From NCBI RefSeq assembly GCF_017639855.1, contig NZ_CP072115.1:248001-312000 (forward strand): 64,000 bases of DNA. The letters are read 5' to 3'. The position numbers and the translations under genes were made by a program. This DNA is from Streptococcus sp. zg-86 (lineage in GTDB: Bacteria; Bacillota; Bacilli; Lactobacillales; Streptococcaceae). Shown here piece by piece: positions 16,364-24,778 of this stretch (its first letter is position 1; every line of letters begins with the position of its first letter). The notes beneath the pieces are model-generated. The model worked only from the letters and a program-made list of their open reading frames with translations. It was not told where the DNA came from and made no database searches.

Positions 16364-19198
16364 ATGAAAGATAAGATTGAAATTCATGGGGCGCGTGCTC
16401 ATAATTTAAAAAATATTGATGTGACGATTCCACGTGATAAATTGGTGGTGGTAACAGGATTGTCTGGGTCTGGGAAATCAAGTCTAGCTTTTGATACACT
16501 TTATGCCGAAGGACAACGTCGCTATGTGGAGAGTTTGTCTGCCTATGCGCGGCAGTTTTTGGGCAATATGGACAAGCCGGATGTAGATTCCATTGACGGT
16601 TTGAGTCCTGCTATCTCTATTGACCAAAAGACAACATCTAAAAATCCACGTTCGACCGTTGGAACGGTGACAGAAATCAATGATTATCTGCGCTTGCTCT
16701 ATGCACGGGTGGGAACGCCTTACTGTATCAATGGTCATGGAGCGATTTCAGCTTCGTCTGTGGAGCAGATTGTCGATGAGGTGCTGGAGTTACCAGAACG
16801 GCAGCGCCTGCAAATTCTAGCGCCCATTGTCCGTAAGAAAAAAGGGCAGCATAAGGCTATTTTTGAAAAAATTCAAAAGGATGCTTATGTGCGTGTGCGT
16901 GTGGATGGGGACATCCACGATGTAACGGAAGTTCCTGAATTGTCAAAGAGCAAGCAGCATACGATTGAAGTTGTTGTTGACCGGATTGTGATCAAGGATG
17001 GAGTGCGTTCTCGTTTGTTTGACTCGATTGAGGCAGCTCTGCGCATTGCGGAAGGCTATGTCATTATTGACACCATGGATGGGAAAGAATTGCTCTTTTC
17101 GGAATACTATGCCTGTCCAGTCTGTGGTTTTACAGTGCCAGAATTAGAACCACGCCTCTTTTCCTTCAATGCTCCTTTTGGCTCTTGTAGCGACTGTGAC
17201 GGTCTCGGCATGAAGTTGGAAGTGGATGAAGACTTGATTGTACCAGACCGGCAAAAGACCTTGCATGAAGGGGCCTTGGCGCCTTGGAATCCAATTTCGT
17301 CTAATTATTACCCGCAGATGTTAGAACAAGCCATGACCCAGTTTGGTATCGATATGGATACGCCGTTTGAGGATTTGTCTGCTGAAGAGAAAGACTTGAT
17401 TTTCCACGGTTCAGATGGGAAGGAATTCCATTTTCATTATGAGAATGAATTTGGTGGTGTACGAGATATTGACATTCCATTTGAAGGCTTGATTAGCAAT
17501 ATTAGCAGGCGCTATCGTGAAACCAACAGCGATTACACGCGTCAAGTTATGCGGACTTACATGAATGAGTTGGCCTGCGCAACCTGCCATGGCTATCGCT
17601 TGAATGACCAGGCCTTGTCGGTTCGTGTGGGCGGTGAACAGGGGCTTCACATTGGAGAATTGTCGGAACTATCTGTAGCTGACCACTTGGAAGTCGTATC
17701 GCACTTGCAGCTCTCTGCTAATGAAGCGACGATTGCGACACCGATTGTCAAGGAAATCAAGGACCGCTTGACCTTCTTGAACAATGTTGGTCTTAACTAT
17801 CTGACCTTATCACGGTCGGCTGGAACTTTGTCGGGTGGGGAAAGTCAGCGGATTCGGTTGGCAACCCAGATTGGATCAAACTTGAGTGGTGTCTTGTATA
17901 TTTTAGATGAACCGTCAATCGGACTTCATCAGCGAGATAATGACCGCTTGATTGCTAGTCTTAAGAAAATGAGAGATTTGGGTAATACGCTGATTGTGGT
18001 GGAGCATGATGAGGATACCATGCGAGCAGCGGATTATCTGATTGATATTGGACCGGGTGCAGGTGTCTTTGGTGGGGAGATTGTCGCTTCAGGCACTCCA
18101 AGCCAGGTTGCAAAAAACAAAAAGTCAATCACAGGCCAATACCTATCTGGTAAGCGCGAAATTCCAGTCCCCTTGGAGCGGAGAATTGGAAATGGTCGTT
18201 TTATCGAGGTAACAGGAGCCTCTGAAAACAATCTCCAACAGGTGACCGCACGGATTCCACTCGGTAAATTCGTTGCTGTTACAGGTGTATCAGGTTCTGG
18301 CAAGTCCACCTTGGTCAATTCTATCTTGAAAAAAGCCATTGCTCAGAAACTCAACCGCAATTCGGAAAAGCCAGGGAAATTTAAGGCGATTTCTGGGATT
18401 GAACACTTGGATCGTTTGATTGACATTGACCAAAGTCCGATTGGGCGCACACCACGTTCTAATCCGGCAACGTATACGGGTGTGTTTGATGATATTCGTG
18501 ACCTGTTTGCCCAGACCAATGAAGCTAAGATTCGTGGCTACAAGAAAGGACGTTTTTCGTTCAATGTCAAGGGTGGACGCTGTGAGGCCTGCTCGGGAGA
18601 TGGTATCATCAAGATTGAGATGCACTTCCTGCCAGATGTCTTTGTCCCTTGTGAAGTCTGCCATGGTCGCAGGTATAATTCAGAGACTCTAGAAGTCCAT
18701 TACAAGGAAAAAAATATTGCGGAAGTCCTTGATATGACTGTCAATGATGCAGTTGAGTTTTTCAAGCATATTCCAAAAATTGAGCGGAAATTGCGGACAA
18801 TCCAAGATGTCGGTCTAGGTTATGTCACCTTGGGACAACCAGCGACAACTCTCTCAGGAGGAGAAGCCCAGCGGATGAAGCTAGCCAGTGAGCTCCACAA
18901 GCGCTCAACTGGGAAATCCTTGTATATTTTGGACGAGCCAACGACAGGTCTCCACACAGAAGACATTGCCCAGCTATTAAAAGTTTTGGCACGCTTTGTC
19001 GATGACGGAAATACCGTACTGGTCATTGAGCATAATCTCGATGTGATTAAGACTGCGGACTACATCATTGATTTAGGTCCAGAAGGCGGTGTCGGTGGCG
19101 GTATGATTATCGCAACTGGAACACCAGAAGAAGTAGCTGCAAACGAAGCCAGCTATACAGGCCAGTATTTGAAAGGGAAGTTGATTCCAAGAATTTAG
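16364..19198 (+). CDS. uvrA: Excinuclease ABC subunit A
   Basis: The 944-residue, full-length damage-recognition ATPase of nucleotide excision repair loads UvrB at bulky lesions. It has two ABC modules: Walker A GLSGSGKSSL near residue 32 and GVSGSGKSTL near 644, signatures LSGGESQRIRLA and LSGGEAQRMKLA, and Walker B YILDEPSIGLH and YILDEPTTGLH. Zinc-binding cysteines are visible in CPVCG...CSDCDGLG and in CEACSGDG...CEVCHGRRY. It appears to be a single-gene unit. Confidence 0.97.
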   Translation: MKDKIEIHGARAHNLKNIDVTIPRDKLVVVTGLSGSGKSSLAFDTLYAEGQRRYVESLSAYARQFLGNMDKPDVDSIDGLSPAISIDQKTTSKNPRSTVGTVTEINDYLRLLYARVGTPYCINGHGAISASSVEQIVDEVLELPERQRLQILAPIVRKKKGQHKAIFEKIQKDAYVRVRVDGDIHDVTEVPELSKSKQHTIEVVVDRIVIKDGVRSRLFDSIEAALRIAEGYVIIDTMDGKELLFSEYYACPVCGFTVPELEPRLFSFNAPFGSCSDCDGLGMKLEVDEDLIVPDRQKTLHEGALAPWNPISSNYYPQMLEQAMTQFGIDMDTPFEDLSAEEKDLIFHGSDGKEFHFHYENEFGGVRDIDIPFEGLISNISRRYRETNSDYTRQVMRTYMNELACATCHGYRLNDQALSVRVGGEQGLHIGELSELSVADHLEVVSHLQLSANEATIATPIVKEIKDRLTFLNNVGLNYLTLSRSAGTLSGGESQRIRLATQIGSNLSGVLYILDEPSIGLHQRDNDRLIASLKKMRDLGNTLIVVEHDEDTMRAADYLIDIGPGAGVFGGEIVASGTPSQVAKNKKSITGQYLSGKREIPVPLERRIGNGRFIEVTGASENNLQQVTARIPLGKFVAVTGVSGSGKSTLVNSILKKAIAQKLNRNSEKPGKFKAISGIEHLDRLIDIDQSPIGRTPRSNPATYTGVFDDIRDLFAQTNEAKIRGYKKGRFSFNVKGGRCEACSGDGIIKIEMHFLPDVFVPCEVCHGRRYNSETLEVHYKEKNIAEVLDMTVNDAVEFFKHIPKIERKLRTIQDVGLGYVTLGQPATTLSGGEAQRMKLASELHKRSTGKSLYILDEPTTGLHTEDIAQLLKVLARFVDDGNTVLVIEHNLDVIKTADYIIDLGPEGGVGGGMIIATGTPEEVAANEASYTGQYLKGKLIPRI

Positions 19199-19266
19199 GA
19201 CGATATCTGAATATTGCAGATAGGTACTGAATCAGACTGGAGCATGTATGAAAAGGTGAAATCGAG

Positions 19267-19539
19267 ATGAAGCTTGATGTATCAGAGCTACAAAAACGTG
19301 TAATCCAAAATAAGGTCAATCATGGTTTTAATACGACAGACATCAAATTTGAACTTTTATTATTACATGGTGAAATAGCAGAACTATTTAAAGGCTATTT
19401 GAAGGGTGACCAAGAAAATATGGCAGAAGAATTGGCCGATAGTGCTATTTATTTGCTTGGTATCTCAGAGATGCTTGGAGTAGACCTATCTGAAGAAATA
19501 CTGAAAAAATGGCTATCAACGAGAAAAGGGTGGGAGTAA
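19267..19539 (+). CDS. MazG-like nucleotide pyrophosphohydrolase-related protein
   Basis: This 90-residue all-helical protein has the MazG-type metal-binding pattern: a first helix with HGEIAELFKG (E..E spacing) and a second with EELADSAIYLL, where the acidic EE...D residues bind Mg2+. Family members hydrolyse non-canonical or stress nucleotides to monophosphates. The single-domain length fits the small MazG-like group. It follows uvrA by 68 bp on the same strand, so it may be co-transcribed, but no coupling is visible. Its substrate cannot be told from the sequence. Confidence 0.7.
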   Translation: MKLDVSELQKRVIQNKVNHGFNTTDIKFELLLLHGEIAELFKGYLKGDQENMAEELADSAIYLLGISEMLGVDLSEEILKKWLSTRKGWE

Positions 19540-19544
19540 GTTGA

Positions 19545-19765
19545 CTAGCTTTCACAATTGAGAATTGTGGAAGGCTGGAAATAGAACGAGCGTAGCTCGC
19601 TCCTTGCAATTAAGAATTGTGAAAAGTTGGAAATAGAGCTAGCGAAATGTTCGCTAGCCTCTTCTACTAGAATGTTGATTTATCAACGTTTTACAAACCA
19701 GACAATCCTCGCTTTCGAATTTCTAGGCTCAGGTATCAATAGTCACTCCCCTGACTATTGATATG
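19545..19765 (-). repeat. Partial BOX-like modules plus a second shared repeat segment
   Basis: The reverse-oriented B module is TTCACAATTGAGAATTGTGG followed by GAGCGTAGCTCGC, and a perfect hairpin GCTAGCGAA/TTCGCTAGC follows. From about 19668 a segment containing TACAAACCAGACAATCCTCG and GTATCAATAGTCACTCCCCT matches 39915-40020 closely. The 28-codon frame at 19763-19849 starts in this repeat and is not called. Confidence 0.75.
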
Positions 19766-19869
19766 CGTCAAATTGCTAAAGCTATGAAAGAAGAAAGGAC
19801 AGACACTATTGTCTCAGCTTCAAAATCGTTGAAAGGTGAAACCGACTAGAGTGTTGGTGTGGTGGTCGT

Positions 19870-20184
19870 ATGAAGAAATTAAGGTTTGATATTATTGCAT
19901 TTATTGTTGGCTGCATGTTTTTATTCGTGTATATCATGATGTTTGAGGAGTCGTTTTTGACCTTTCCTAAAATACTGTCCACCCTCTATTTTTTAGCGGC
20001 TACTATTTGTTTTTCCTTTGTTCTAGAAGACTTTGAAGAGGATAGGAAATGGAAACTTCCCGCTGTTTTTTCACGTTTGATTTATCTAGGGTTGTATCTC
20101 ATTGCTCCGATTTATTTTATCTACCTTCTAACGAGAGGGAAAAATGCGGAGGAAGATACCGATTCCTTGCCTGAGAATCAGTAA
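19870..20184 (+). CDS. Small membrane protein of unknown function
   Basis: The 104-residue protein has three hydrophobic segments, at about residues 7-27, 32-52 and 67-88. A charged DFEEDRKWK loop lies between the second and third, and the tail is acidic (KNAEEDTDSLPENQ). The start codon is ATG with a modest GTGGTGGT upstream. It overlaps the next small ORF by 41 bp. I do not recognise a family; three small hydrophobic ORFs in a row occur in bacteriocin-immunity and other accessory loci, but there is no direct sign of that here. Confidence 0.55.
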   Translation: MKKLRFDIIAFIVGCMFLFVYIMMFEESFLTFPKILSTLYFLAATICFSFVLEDFEEDRKWKLPAVFSRLIYLGLYLIAPIYFIYLLTRGKNAEEDTDSLPENQ

Positions 20185-20314
20185 AAAGGGTAGACTGAAT
20201 AGCAGCGTTTTAGTTGCGATGCCGTTTTTTTTAATAGTATTATTAGGTTACTATCCGGTTGGATTGGTAGCTTTAAAAACTGCAAGCGGCTATTATTTTG
20301 GGAAATTTCACTAG
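20144..20314 (+). CDS. Possible 56-residue membrane protein overlapping its neighbours
   Basis: The ATG has a good upstream GAGAGGGA and the frame codes for a basic N-terminus (MRRKIPIPCLRISKKGR), one hydrophobic stretch (VLVAMPFFLIVLLGYYPVGL) and a short tail. It overlaps the 104-residue gene upstream and lies just before the 60-residue gene, an arrangement consistent with translational coupling. Function is unknown. It could instead be a decayed fragment. Confidence 0.4.
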   Translation: MRRKIPIPCLRISKKGRLNSSVLVAMPFFLIVLLGYYPVGLVALKTASGYYFGKFH

Positions 20315-20330
20315 AAAGTTAGGTATTCAG

Positions 20331-20513
20331 ATGATGAACAAACGGACGATAACATGGCTACAAATTATTCTATATTTGCTATCTCCATTTTTAGCTCTTG
20401 CTTTAGCGAAAAATACGAGTGCGGTTGATCAGTTCTTTCTGCTGATGTTTACTAGCATTGTCCTATCTCAATGGCTTGCAATCCACCTTTTAGGCAAAAT
20501 AGCTGAAAAATAA
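20331..20513 (+). CDS. Small two-span membrane protein of unknown function
   Basis: I chose ATG 20331 over the in-frame TTG at 20298, giving 60 residues: MMNKRTITWLQIILYLLSPF and so on, with hydrophobic spans at about residues 9-27 and 33-53 and a basic tail. The ribosome binding site is weak. It is the third small hydrophobic ORF in a row and precedes a terminator, so the three may form one short operon. No family was recognised. Confidence 0.45.
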   Translation: MMNKRTITWLQIILYLLSPFLALALAKNTSAVDQFFLLMFTSIVLSQWLAIHLLGKIAEK

Positions 20514-20557
20514 TCATGTTGCCCTTATCCTTATTTCCCTAAATGATAGACTTTAAT

Positions 20558-20590
20558 GGAGGTTCAGTGCTGACTGAGCCTCTGCTTTTT
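20558..20590 (+). terminator. Terminator after the small-membrane-protein group
   Basis: GAGGTTCAGT pairs with ACTGAGCCTC (10 bp including one G-U) around loop GCTG, followed by a short T tract after TGC. Confidence 0.75.
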
Positions 20591-20605
20591 GCCCGTAAGC
20601 AGTCT

Positions 20606-21131
20606 ACTGATACTCGTTAAAAATCAAAGACTGACGTCGTTAACTCACCTTGCTTCAACAGTCCGGCGGACTGTTGAAGGTTGGAAATAAGGATTATGTA
20701 ATAATCCTCCAGAATGTAGACAAACCTCACAATTCAGAAAAACATTACAATGATATTTAAATTTCTGTAGTTTTAAGGTTAGAAAATTTGCGAGCGTAGC
20801 GAGCACAATACCGCCCCTCCGCCGTGTTAAAAGTGGGAGTGAGACAGAAGTCGTGATTTCGTTGAAATCGATTATCCTCGCTCCTTTGTTTCTGGGCTCG
20901 GGCTAAAATAATCCACTGGATTATTTTACTCCGAAGGAAGTCACTGATGTCCGAAAGCACATGAGGACGGTGGCAATAAAAAGACTTTTTCTTCAAGCTG
21001 AAGGATTATGTCATAATCCTCAGCTAGCATTAGTCCGATGGTTCAGTAGAGACGAGTTATGCTCGCTCTATTTCTCACCTTCCACAATTCTCAATTGTGG
21101 AAGGTAGTCAGATTTTGATTTTTATAGAGTA
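20606..21131 (+). repeat. BOX-like element interrupted by a 280-bp repeat
   Basis: The left BOX-like part starts TACTCGTTAAAAATCAAAG and includes the hairpin CAACAGTCCGGCGGACTGTTG and GGATTATGTAATAATCC. It is interrupted at 20723-21002 by a full 280-bp repeat, which matches 52416-52695 inverted. The BOX-like element then resumes with GGATTATGTCATAATCC, a B module and the right end TTTGATTTTTATAGAGTA. The palindromic module flanks the insertion on both sides. Confidence 0.8.
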
Positions 21132-21225
21132 TGACTTGTTTTCTGTGAACGAAGGACGGTTGTGCTGCTCCAATTTCCGCGATTTTATGTTACAATGATA
21201 CTAATCAATTGTAAGGAGATAGAAG

Positions 21226-22287
21226 ATGGAACAACGATTAACAAAGCTACGCAATGAATTAGTTGCTCAGGAGCTACCTGCCTTCCTCATCACGAATTTG
21301 AAGAATATTTACTATCTGACAGGTTTCTGGGGTTCGGCTGGAACGGTTTTGATTACAGCAGAACGACAAGTGTTGATCACTGATGATCGCTATATTACCT
21401 ATGCCCAGTCTGTGGTCAAGGATTTTGAGGTGGTATCAGACCGAGATGCCCTTTCAGTGGTTGCAGCAATCTTAAAAGATAGCAAGGTAACTGAGTTGGC
21501 CTTTGAAGATGAGGTGTCAGTAGCCTACTACCAAGCTATGCAGACAGTCTTTGAAGGAATACGCTTAGTGCCAACGACAGATATGGTGATGAATTTGCGG
21601 ATGATTAAGGATGAGACAGAGATTGCAATCATTCAACGTGCCTGTCAGATTTCGGATCAAGCCTTTTTAGACGCATTGGACTTTATCAAACCAGGAAAAA
21701 CAGAGCTTGAAGTAGCGAATTTCCTTGATTTTCGCATGCGGGAAATGGGGTCTGAGGCCGTATCCTTTGATACCATTGCTGCATCGGGTTACCGCTCTGC
21801 TATGCCGCACGGACGTGCGTCTGAGAAGGTCATCGAAGCTGGTGATGCTCTTACACTTGATTTTGGCTGTATCTATGACCATTATGTGAGCGACATGACA
21901 CGTACCATCTATATTGGTTCTGTCAGCGATGAAGAAGCAGAAATCTACCAGACTGTTTTAGCAGCCAACCAAGCCCTGATTGCAGCGGCAAAGGCTGGCA
22001 TGGAATACCGTGAATTTGACGGAGTTCCTCGTCAGGTGATTGAAGCGGCGGGTTATGGACCTTACTTTACGCATGGGATTGGCCATGGGATGGGGCTTGA
22101 TGTCCATGAAATTCCTTATTTTAGACAAACTGCAACGGATAAAATTCAAGCTGGTATGGTCTTGACGGATGAGCCAGGGATTTATCTGGAAGGAAAGTAT
22201 GGTGTCCGGATTGAGGATGATCTTTTGATTACAGAAACAGGTTGTAAAATCTTGACCCTAGCGCCAAAAGAGTTGATTGTTATTTGA
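21226..22287 (+). CDS. pepQ: Xaa-Pro dipeptidase/aminopeptidase, M24 family
   Basis: The 353-residue cytosolic metallopeptidase releases residues next to proline. The creatinase-like N-domain fills about residues 1-125. The pita-bread catalytic domain carries the dinuclear metal ligands in LTLDFGCIYDHYVSDMTRT, HGIGHGMGLDVHE, DEPGIYLEGKYG and RIEDD. The length fits streptococcal PepQ/PepP-like enzymes. It lies upstream of efp, as in many Firmicutes. TACAAT near 21194 and the AAGGAGA ribosome binding site indicate its own promoter, just after a repeat element. Confidence 0.9.
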   Translation: MEQRLTKLRNELVAQELPAFLITNLKNIYYLTGFWGSAGTVLITAERQVLITDDRYITYAQSVVKDFEVVSDRDALSVVAAILKDSKVTELAFEDEVSVAYYQAMQTVFEGIRLVPTTDMVMNLRMIKDETEIAIIQRACQISDQAFLDALDFIKPGKTELEVANFLDFRMREMGSEAVSFDTIAASGYRSAMPHGRASEKVIEAGDALTLDFGCIYDHYVSDMTRTIYIGSVSDEEAEIYQTVLAANQALIAAAKAGMEYREFDGVPRQVIEAAGYGPYFTHGIGHGMGLDVHEIPYFRQTATDKIQAGMVLTDEPGIYLEGKYGVRIEDDLLITETGCKILTLAPKELIVI

Positions 22288-22350
22288 GAAATCGGCCAAT
22301 TTGTGATAGAATAAAACGAATAATAAAATAATGAAGAGGTAATCATAAAC

Positions 22351-22911
22351 ATGATTGATGCAAGTAAATTAAGAGCAGGTATGACATTTATCGCACCAGA
22401 CGGAAAACTTCTCCGTGTATTGGAGGCGAGTCACCACAAACCAGGTAAAGGAAATACTATCATGCGGATGAAATTGCGTGATGTTCGTACTGGTTCAACT
22501 TTTGATACAACCTACCGTCCAGATGAAAAATTTGAACAAGCTATTATCGAAACACGTGTAGCAACCTACCTTTACCAAATGGATGATACAGCTTACTTCA
22601 TGGATACAGAGTCATTTGATCAATATGAAATTCCAGTAGCAAGTGTCAAAGAAGAATTACTCTACATTCTTGAAAATTCAGAAGTGAAAATTCAGTTCTA
22701 CGGAACAGAAGTGATTGGTGTGACTGTTCCAACTACGGTTGAATTGGTCGTTGCTGAAACACAACCTTCTATCAAGGGTGCAACAGTTACTGGTTCAGGA
22801 AAACCTGCGACAATGGAAACAGGACTTGTGGTGAATGTGCCAGATTTCATTGAAGCTGGTCAAAAATTGGTTATCAACACAGCAGAGGGAACATACGTAT
22901 CACGTGCTTAA
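22351..22911 (+). CDS. efp: Elongation factor P
   Basis: The 186-residue, full-length factor rescues ribosomes stalled at polyproline stretches. Three beta-barrel domains fit the tRNA-like shape. The loop HHKPGKGNT at residues 28-36 carries the lysine (K33) modified in Gram-positive bacteria, and the C-terminus FIEAGQKLVINTAEGTYVSR is typical. It lies between pepQ and the Asp23-like gene. ATG 22351 follows a GAAGAGG ribosome binding site. Confidence 0.96.
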   Translation: MIDASKLRAGMTFIAPDGKLLRVLEASHHKPGKGNTIMRMKLRDVRTGSTFDTTYRPDEKFEQAIIETRVATYLYQMDDTAYFMDTESFDQYEIPVASVKEELLYILENSEVKIQFYGTEVIGVTVPTTVELVVAETQPSIKGATVTGSGKPATMETGLVVNVPDFIEAGQKLVINTAEGTYVSRA

Positions 22912-22938
22912 TAGCATTCCTCTTAGAAAGGATTTCGA

Positions 22939-23331
22939 ATGGCAAAAGAAAATGTAGGCGAAATTGTGATTGCACCTCGCGTGTTAGAAGTGATCACAGG
23001 AATTGCTTCTGCAAAGGTAGAAGGTGTGCACTCTCTTCATAATAAAAGTGTTAAAGATGGTTTGTCAAAGACTGCCTTAAATCGTGGTGTTTATCTCCAA
23101 ACAGATGAAGAAGGCGAAGTGACGGCGGACATCTATGTCTATTTGGAATACGGCGTGAATGTACCGACAGTATCAATGAACATTCAACGTGCGGTAAAAA
23201 CAGCTGTTGCAAACTATGCGGATGTCACAGTGAAAACCGTGAATATCCATGTGGATGGTATCGTGCCAGACAAGACACCAAAACCAGACTTAAAGGATTT
23301 GTTTGGTGAGGACTTCTTAGATGAAGAATAA
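22939..23331 (+). CDS. Asp23/Gls24 family protein
   Basis: The product has 130 residues. The family blocks are visible in IVIAPRVLEVITGIASAKVEG near the N-terminus, YVYLEYGVNVPTVS in the middle and VKTVNIHVDGIVPDK towards the end. An acidic tail (LKDLFGEDFLDEE) follows the domain. Proteins of this type are tied to envelope homeostasis with no known enzymatic activity. It sits in the conserved efp-asp23-nusB order and overlaps nusB by 11 bp, so the two are probably co-translated. Confidence 0.92.
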   Translation: MAKENVGEIVIAPRVLEVITGIASAKVEGVHSLHNKSVKDGLSKTALNRGVYLQTDEEGEVTADIYVYLEYGVNVPTVSMNIQRAVKTAVANYADVTVKTVNIHVDGIVPDKTPKPDLKDLFGEDFLDEE

Positions 23332-23752
23332 GCAACACGAATCACGGCATTACTTGCGCCAATGTGCGCTTCAAGCGATTGTATCCTTGGAGTTTGGGCA
23401 GGAACCTGTTCAAGCAGCTCAATTTGCCTACCTGTATGATTATGAAGAAGAGCAAGAAGTGGAGATTCCGCTCTTTCTGCTCAACCTGGTCACAGGAGTT
23501 GCAGGTGTGCAGGATGAGATTGATGCTCAATTAGCTCCACGTTTGAAAGCAGGTTGGACCTTGGATCGCTTGACCTTGATTGATAAGAATATTATGCGTT
23601 TGGGTCTCTTTGAAATGTTGTATTTTGAAGAAACACCAGACCGCGTAGCAGTCAATGAAGCGATTGAGCTAGCCAAAGAATTTTCAGACCCTGCTTCTGC
23701 AAAGTTTATCAATGGTGTCTTAAGTCAGTTTATCAAAAAAGAAGAAGCCTAA
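23321..23752 (+). CDS. nusB: Transcription antitermination factor NusB
   Basis: The 143-residue all-helical RNA-binding protein joins NusE (S10) at boxA to allow rRNA antitermination. Recognised by the N-terminal RHYLRQCALQAIVSLEF and the C-terminal VAVNEAIELAKEFSDPASAKFINGVL motifs. It starts inside the end of the Asp23-like gene, and its last codons form one arm of the terminator. Confidence 0.93.
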   Translation: MKNKQHESRHYLRQCALQAIVSLEFGQEPVQAAQFAYLYDYEEEQEVEIPLFLLNLVTGVAGVQDEIDAQLAPRLKAGWTLDRLTLIDKNIMRLGLFEMLYFEETPDRVAVNEAIELAKEFSDPASAKFINGVLSQFIKKEEA

Positions 23753-23767
23753 GCGGCTTCCTTTTTT
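23741..23767 (+). terminator. Terminator after nusB
   Basis: GAAGCC/GGCTTC with a 5-nt loop overlapping the stop codon, followed by TTTTTT. It separates nusB from convergent scrR. Confidence 0.85.
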
Positions 23768-23815
23768 ATGTATCTAAGTTGGTCAAATTGCATTAACGAT
23801 GTTCCATTTACTATA

Positions 23816-24778
23816 TTAGACACTCCGACCTGCCAAGAGGCTAATAGGTAGAGAATAATGTTGTTCGAGGGTTGCTCCCTCGATTTTTTGTACGAGAAGA
23901 TCGACCATGAGTTTGGCTATATCTGCTAGGGGTTGTTTGATTGTAGTTAGTTGCGGATAATGGGTCTCGATAAAATAGGTACCGTCATAGCCAATGAGTT
24001 TGAGATCTTGGGGAATAGACAAGCCCAAGGATTGGGCGATATTCCAGACCAACATAGCTGTCAAATCCCCCGAAACAAAGATACCGTCTGTTGAGCTTGT
24101 TTGGAGAATGGTTTTGATTTCCAGTTCCTTACGAACAGGGGAGAAATCGCTTGAAATATGGTGAATGGCTGCATGTGGAAAAATGCTAGAAAATCCCGTT
24201 TGCCGAAGGCCTGTAGGAGAATTGGAATCGTCATTTCCTGTAATCATAATCGGTTTTATGCACCCTGCTTTTTGGAGTGTTTCAGCAGCTAAGACCCCTC
24301 CGCCGTAGTTATCAGAAGAGACAATCGGAGTGGACGGTGATAAATTGCGGTCAAAGGCAATAATGGGCGCCGATACGCGGTCATAGTCTTTGATTCCCAG
24401 ATTATGGCTACCTGAAATAATGCCGTCTACCTGATTAGCTGTCAGCATTTCTAGGTATTCTCGTTCTTTGTCAGAATCGTGCTGGCTGTTACAGATAATG
24501 GCCTTGTAGCCTCGGTTAAATAACTCTCTTTCGAGATAATCAATCAATTCTGCGTAGAAGATATTGCTGATAGTTGGAAAGATGAGTCCAACGAGTTTTG
24601 CCGACTTCCCTTGCAAGCCCCGAGCGAGGTTGTTGGGTTTGTAGCCTAATTCTCGCATGGCATCGGTGACTTTTTTGACCGTTTTGTCGGACAGATAGCC
24701 TTTTTTATTGATGACACGGGAGACTGTCGTAGGGCTGACTCCGGCTAGTTTTGCGACATCAGTGAGTTTTGCGACCAT
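23816..24778 (-). CDS. scrR: Sucrose operon repressor ScrR (LacI family)
   Basis: The 320-residue protein has the LacI helix-turn-helix TDVAKLAGVSPTTVSRVI at about residues 6-23 and a sugar-binding effector domain. It is encoded directly after scrB with a 20-bp overlap, so the two are translated from one mRNA and the repressor limits its own operon. By analogy with other streptococcal scr loci it blocks the scrA and scrB promoters through the palindromes between them. The inducer is probably sucrose-6-phosphate or fructose; this is inferred. It is clearly distinct from SusR. Confidence 0.9.
   Translation of the reverse strand: MVAKLTDVAKLAGVSPTTVSRVINKKGYLSDKTVKKVTDAMRELGYKPNNLARGLQGKSAKLVGLIFPTISNIFYAELIDYLERELFNRGYKAIICNSQHDSDKEREYLEMLTANQVDGIISGSHNLGIKDYDRVSAPIIAFDRNLSPSTPIVSSDNYGGGVLAAETLQKAGCIKPIMITGNDDSNSPTGLRQTGFSSIFPHAAIHHISSDFSPVRKELEIKTILQTSSTDGIFVSGDLTAMLVWNIAQSLGLSIPQDLKLIGYDGTYFIETHYPQLTTIKQPLADIAKLMVDLLVQKIEGATLEQHYSLPISLLAGRSV

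Noticed and set aside
19763..19849. 28-codon ORF starting MRQIAKAMKEERTD
   Set aside because: Its start falls in a repeat segment shared with 40015 and 48330, and no ribosome binding site is present.
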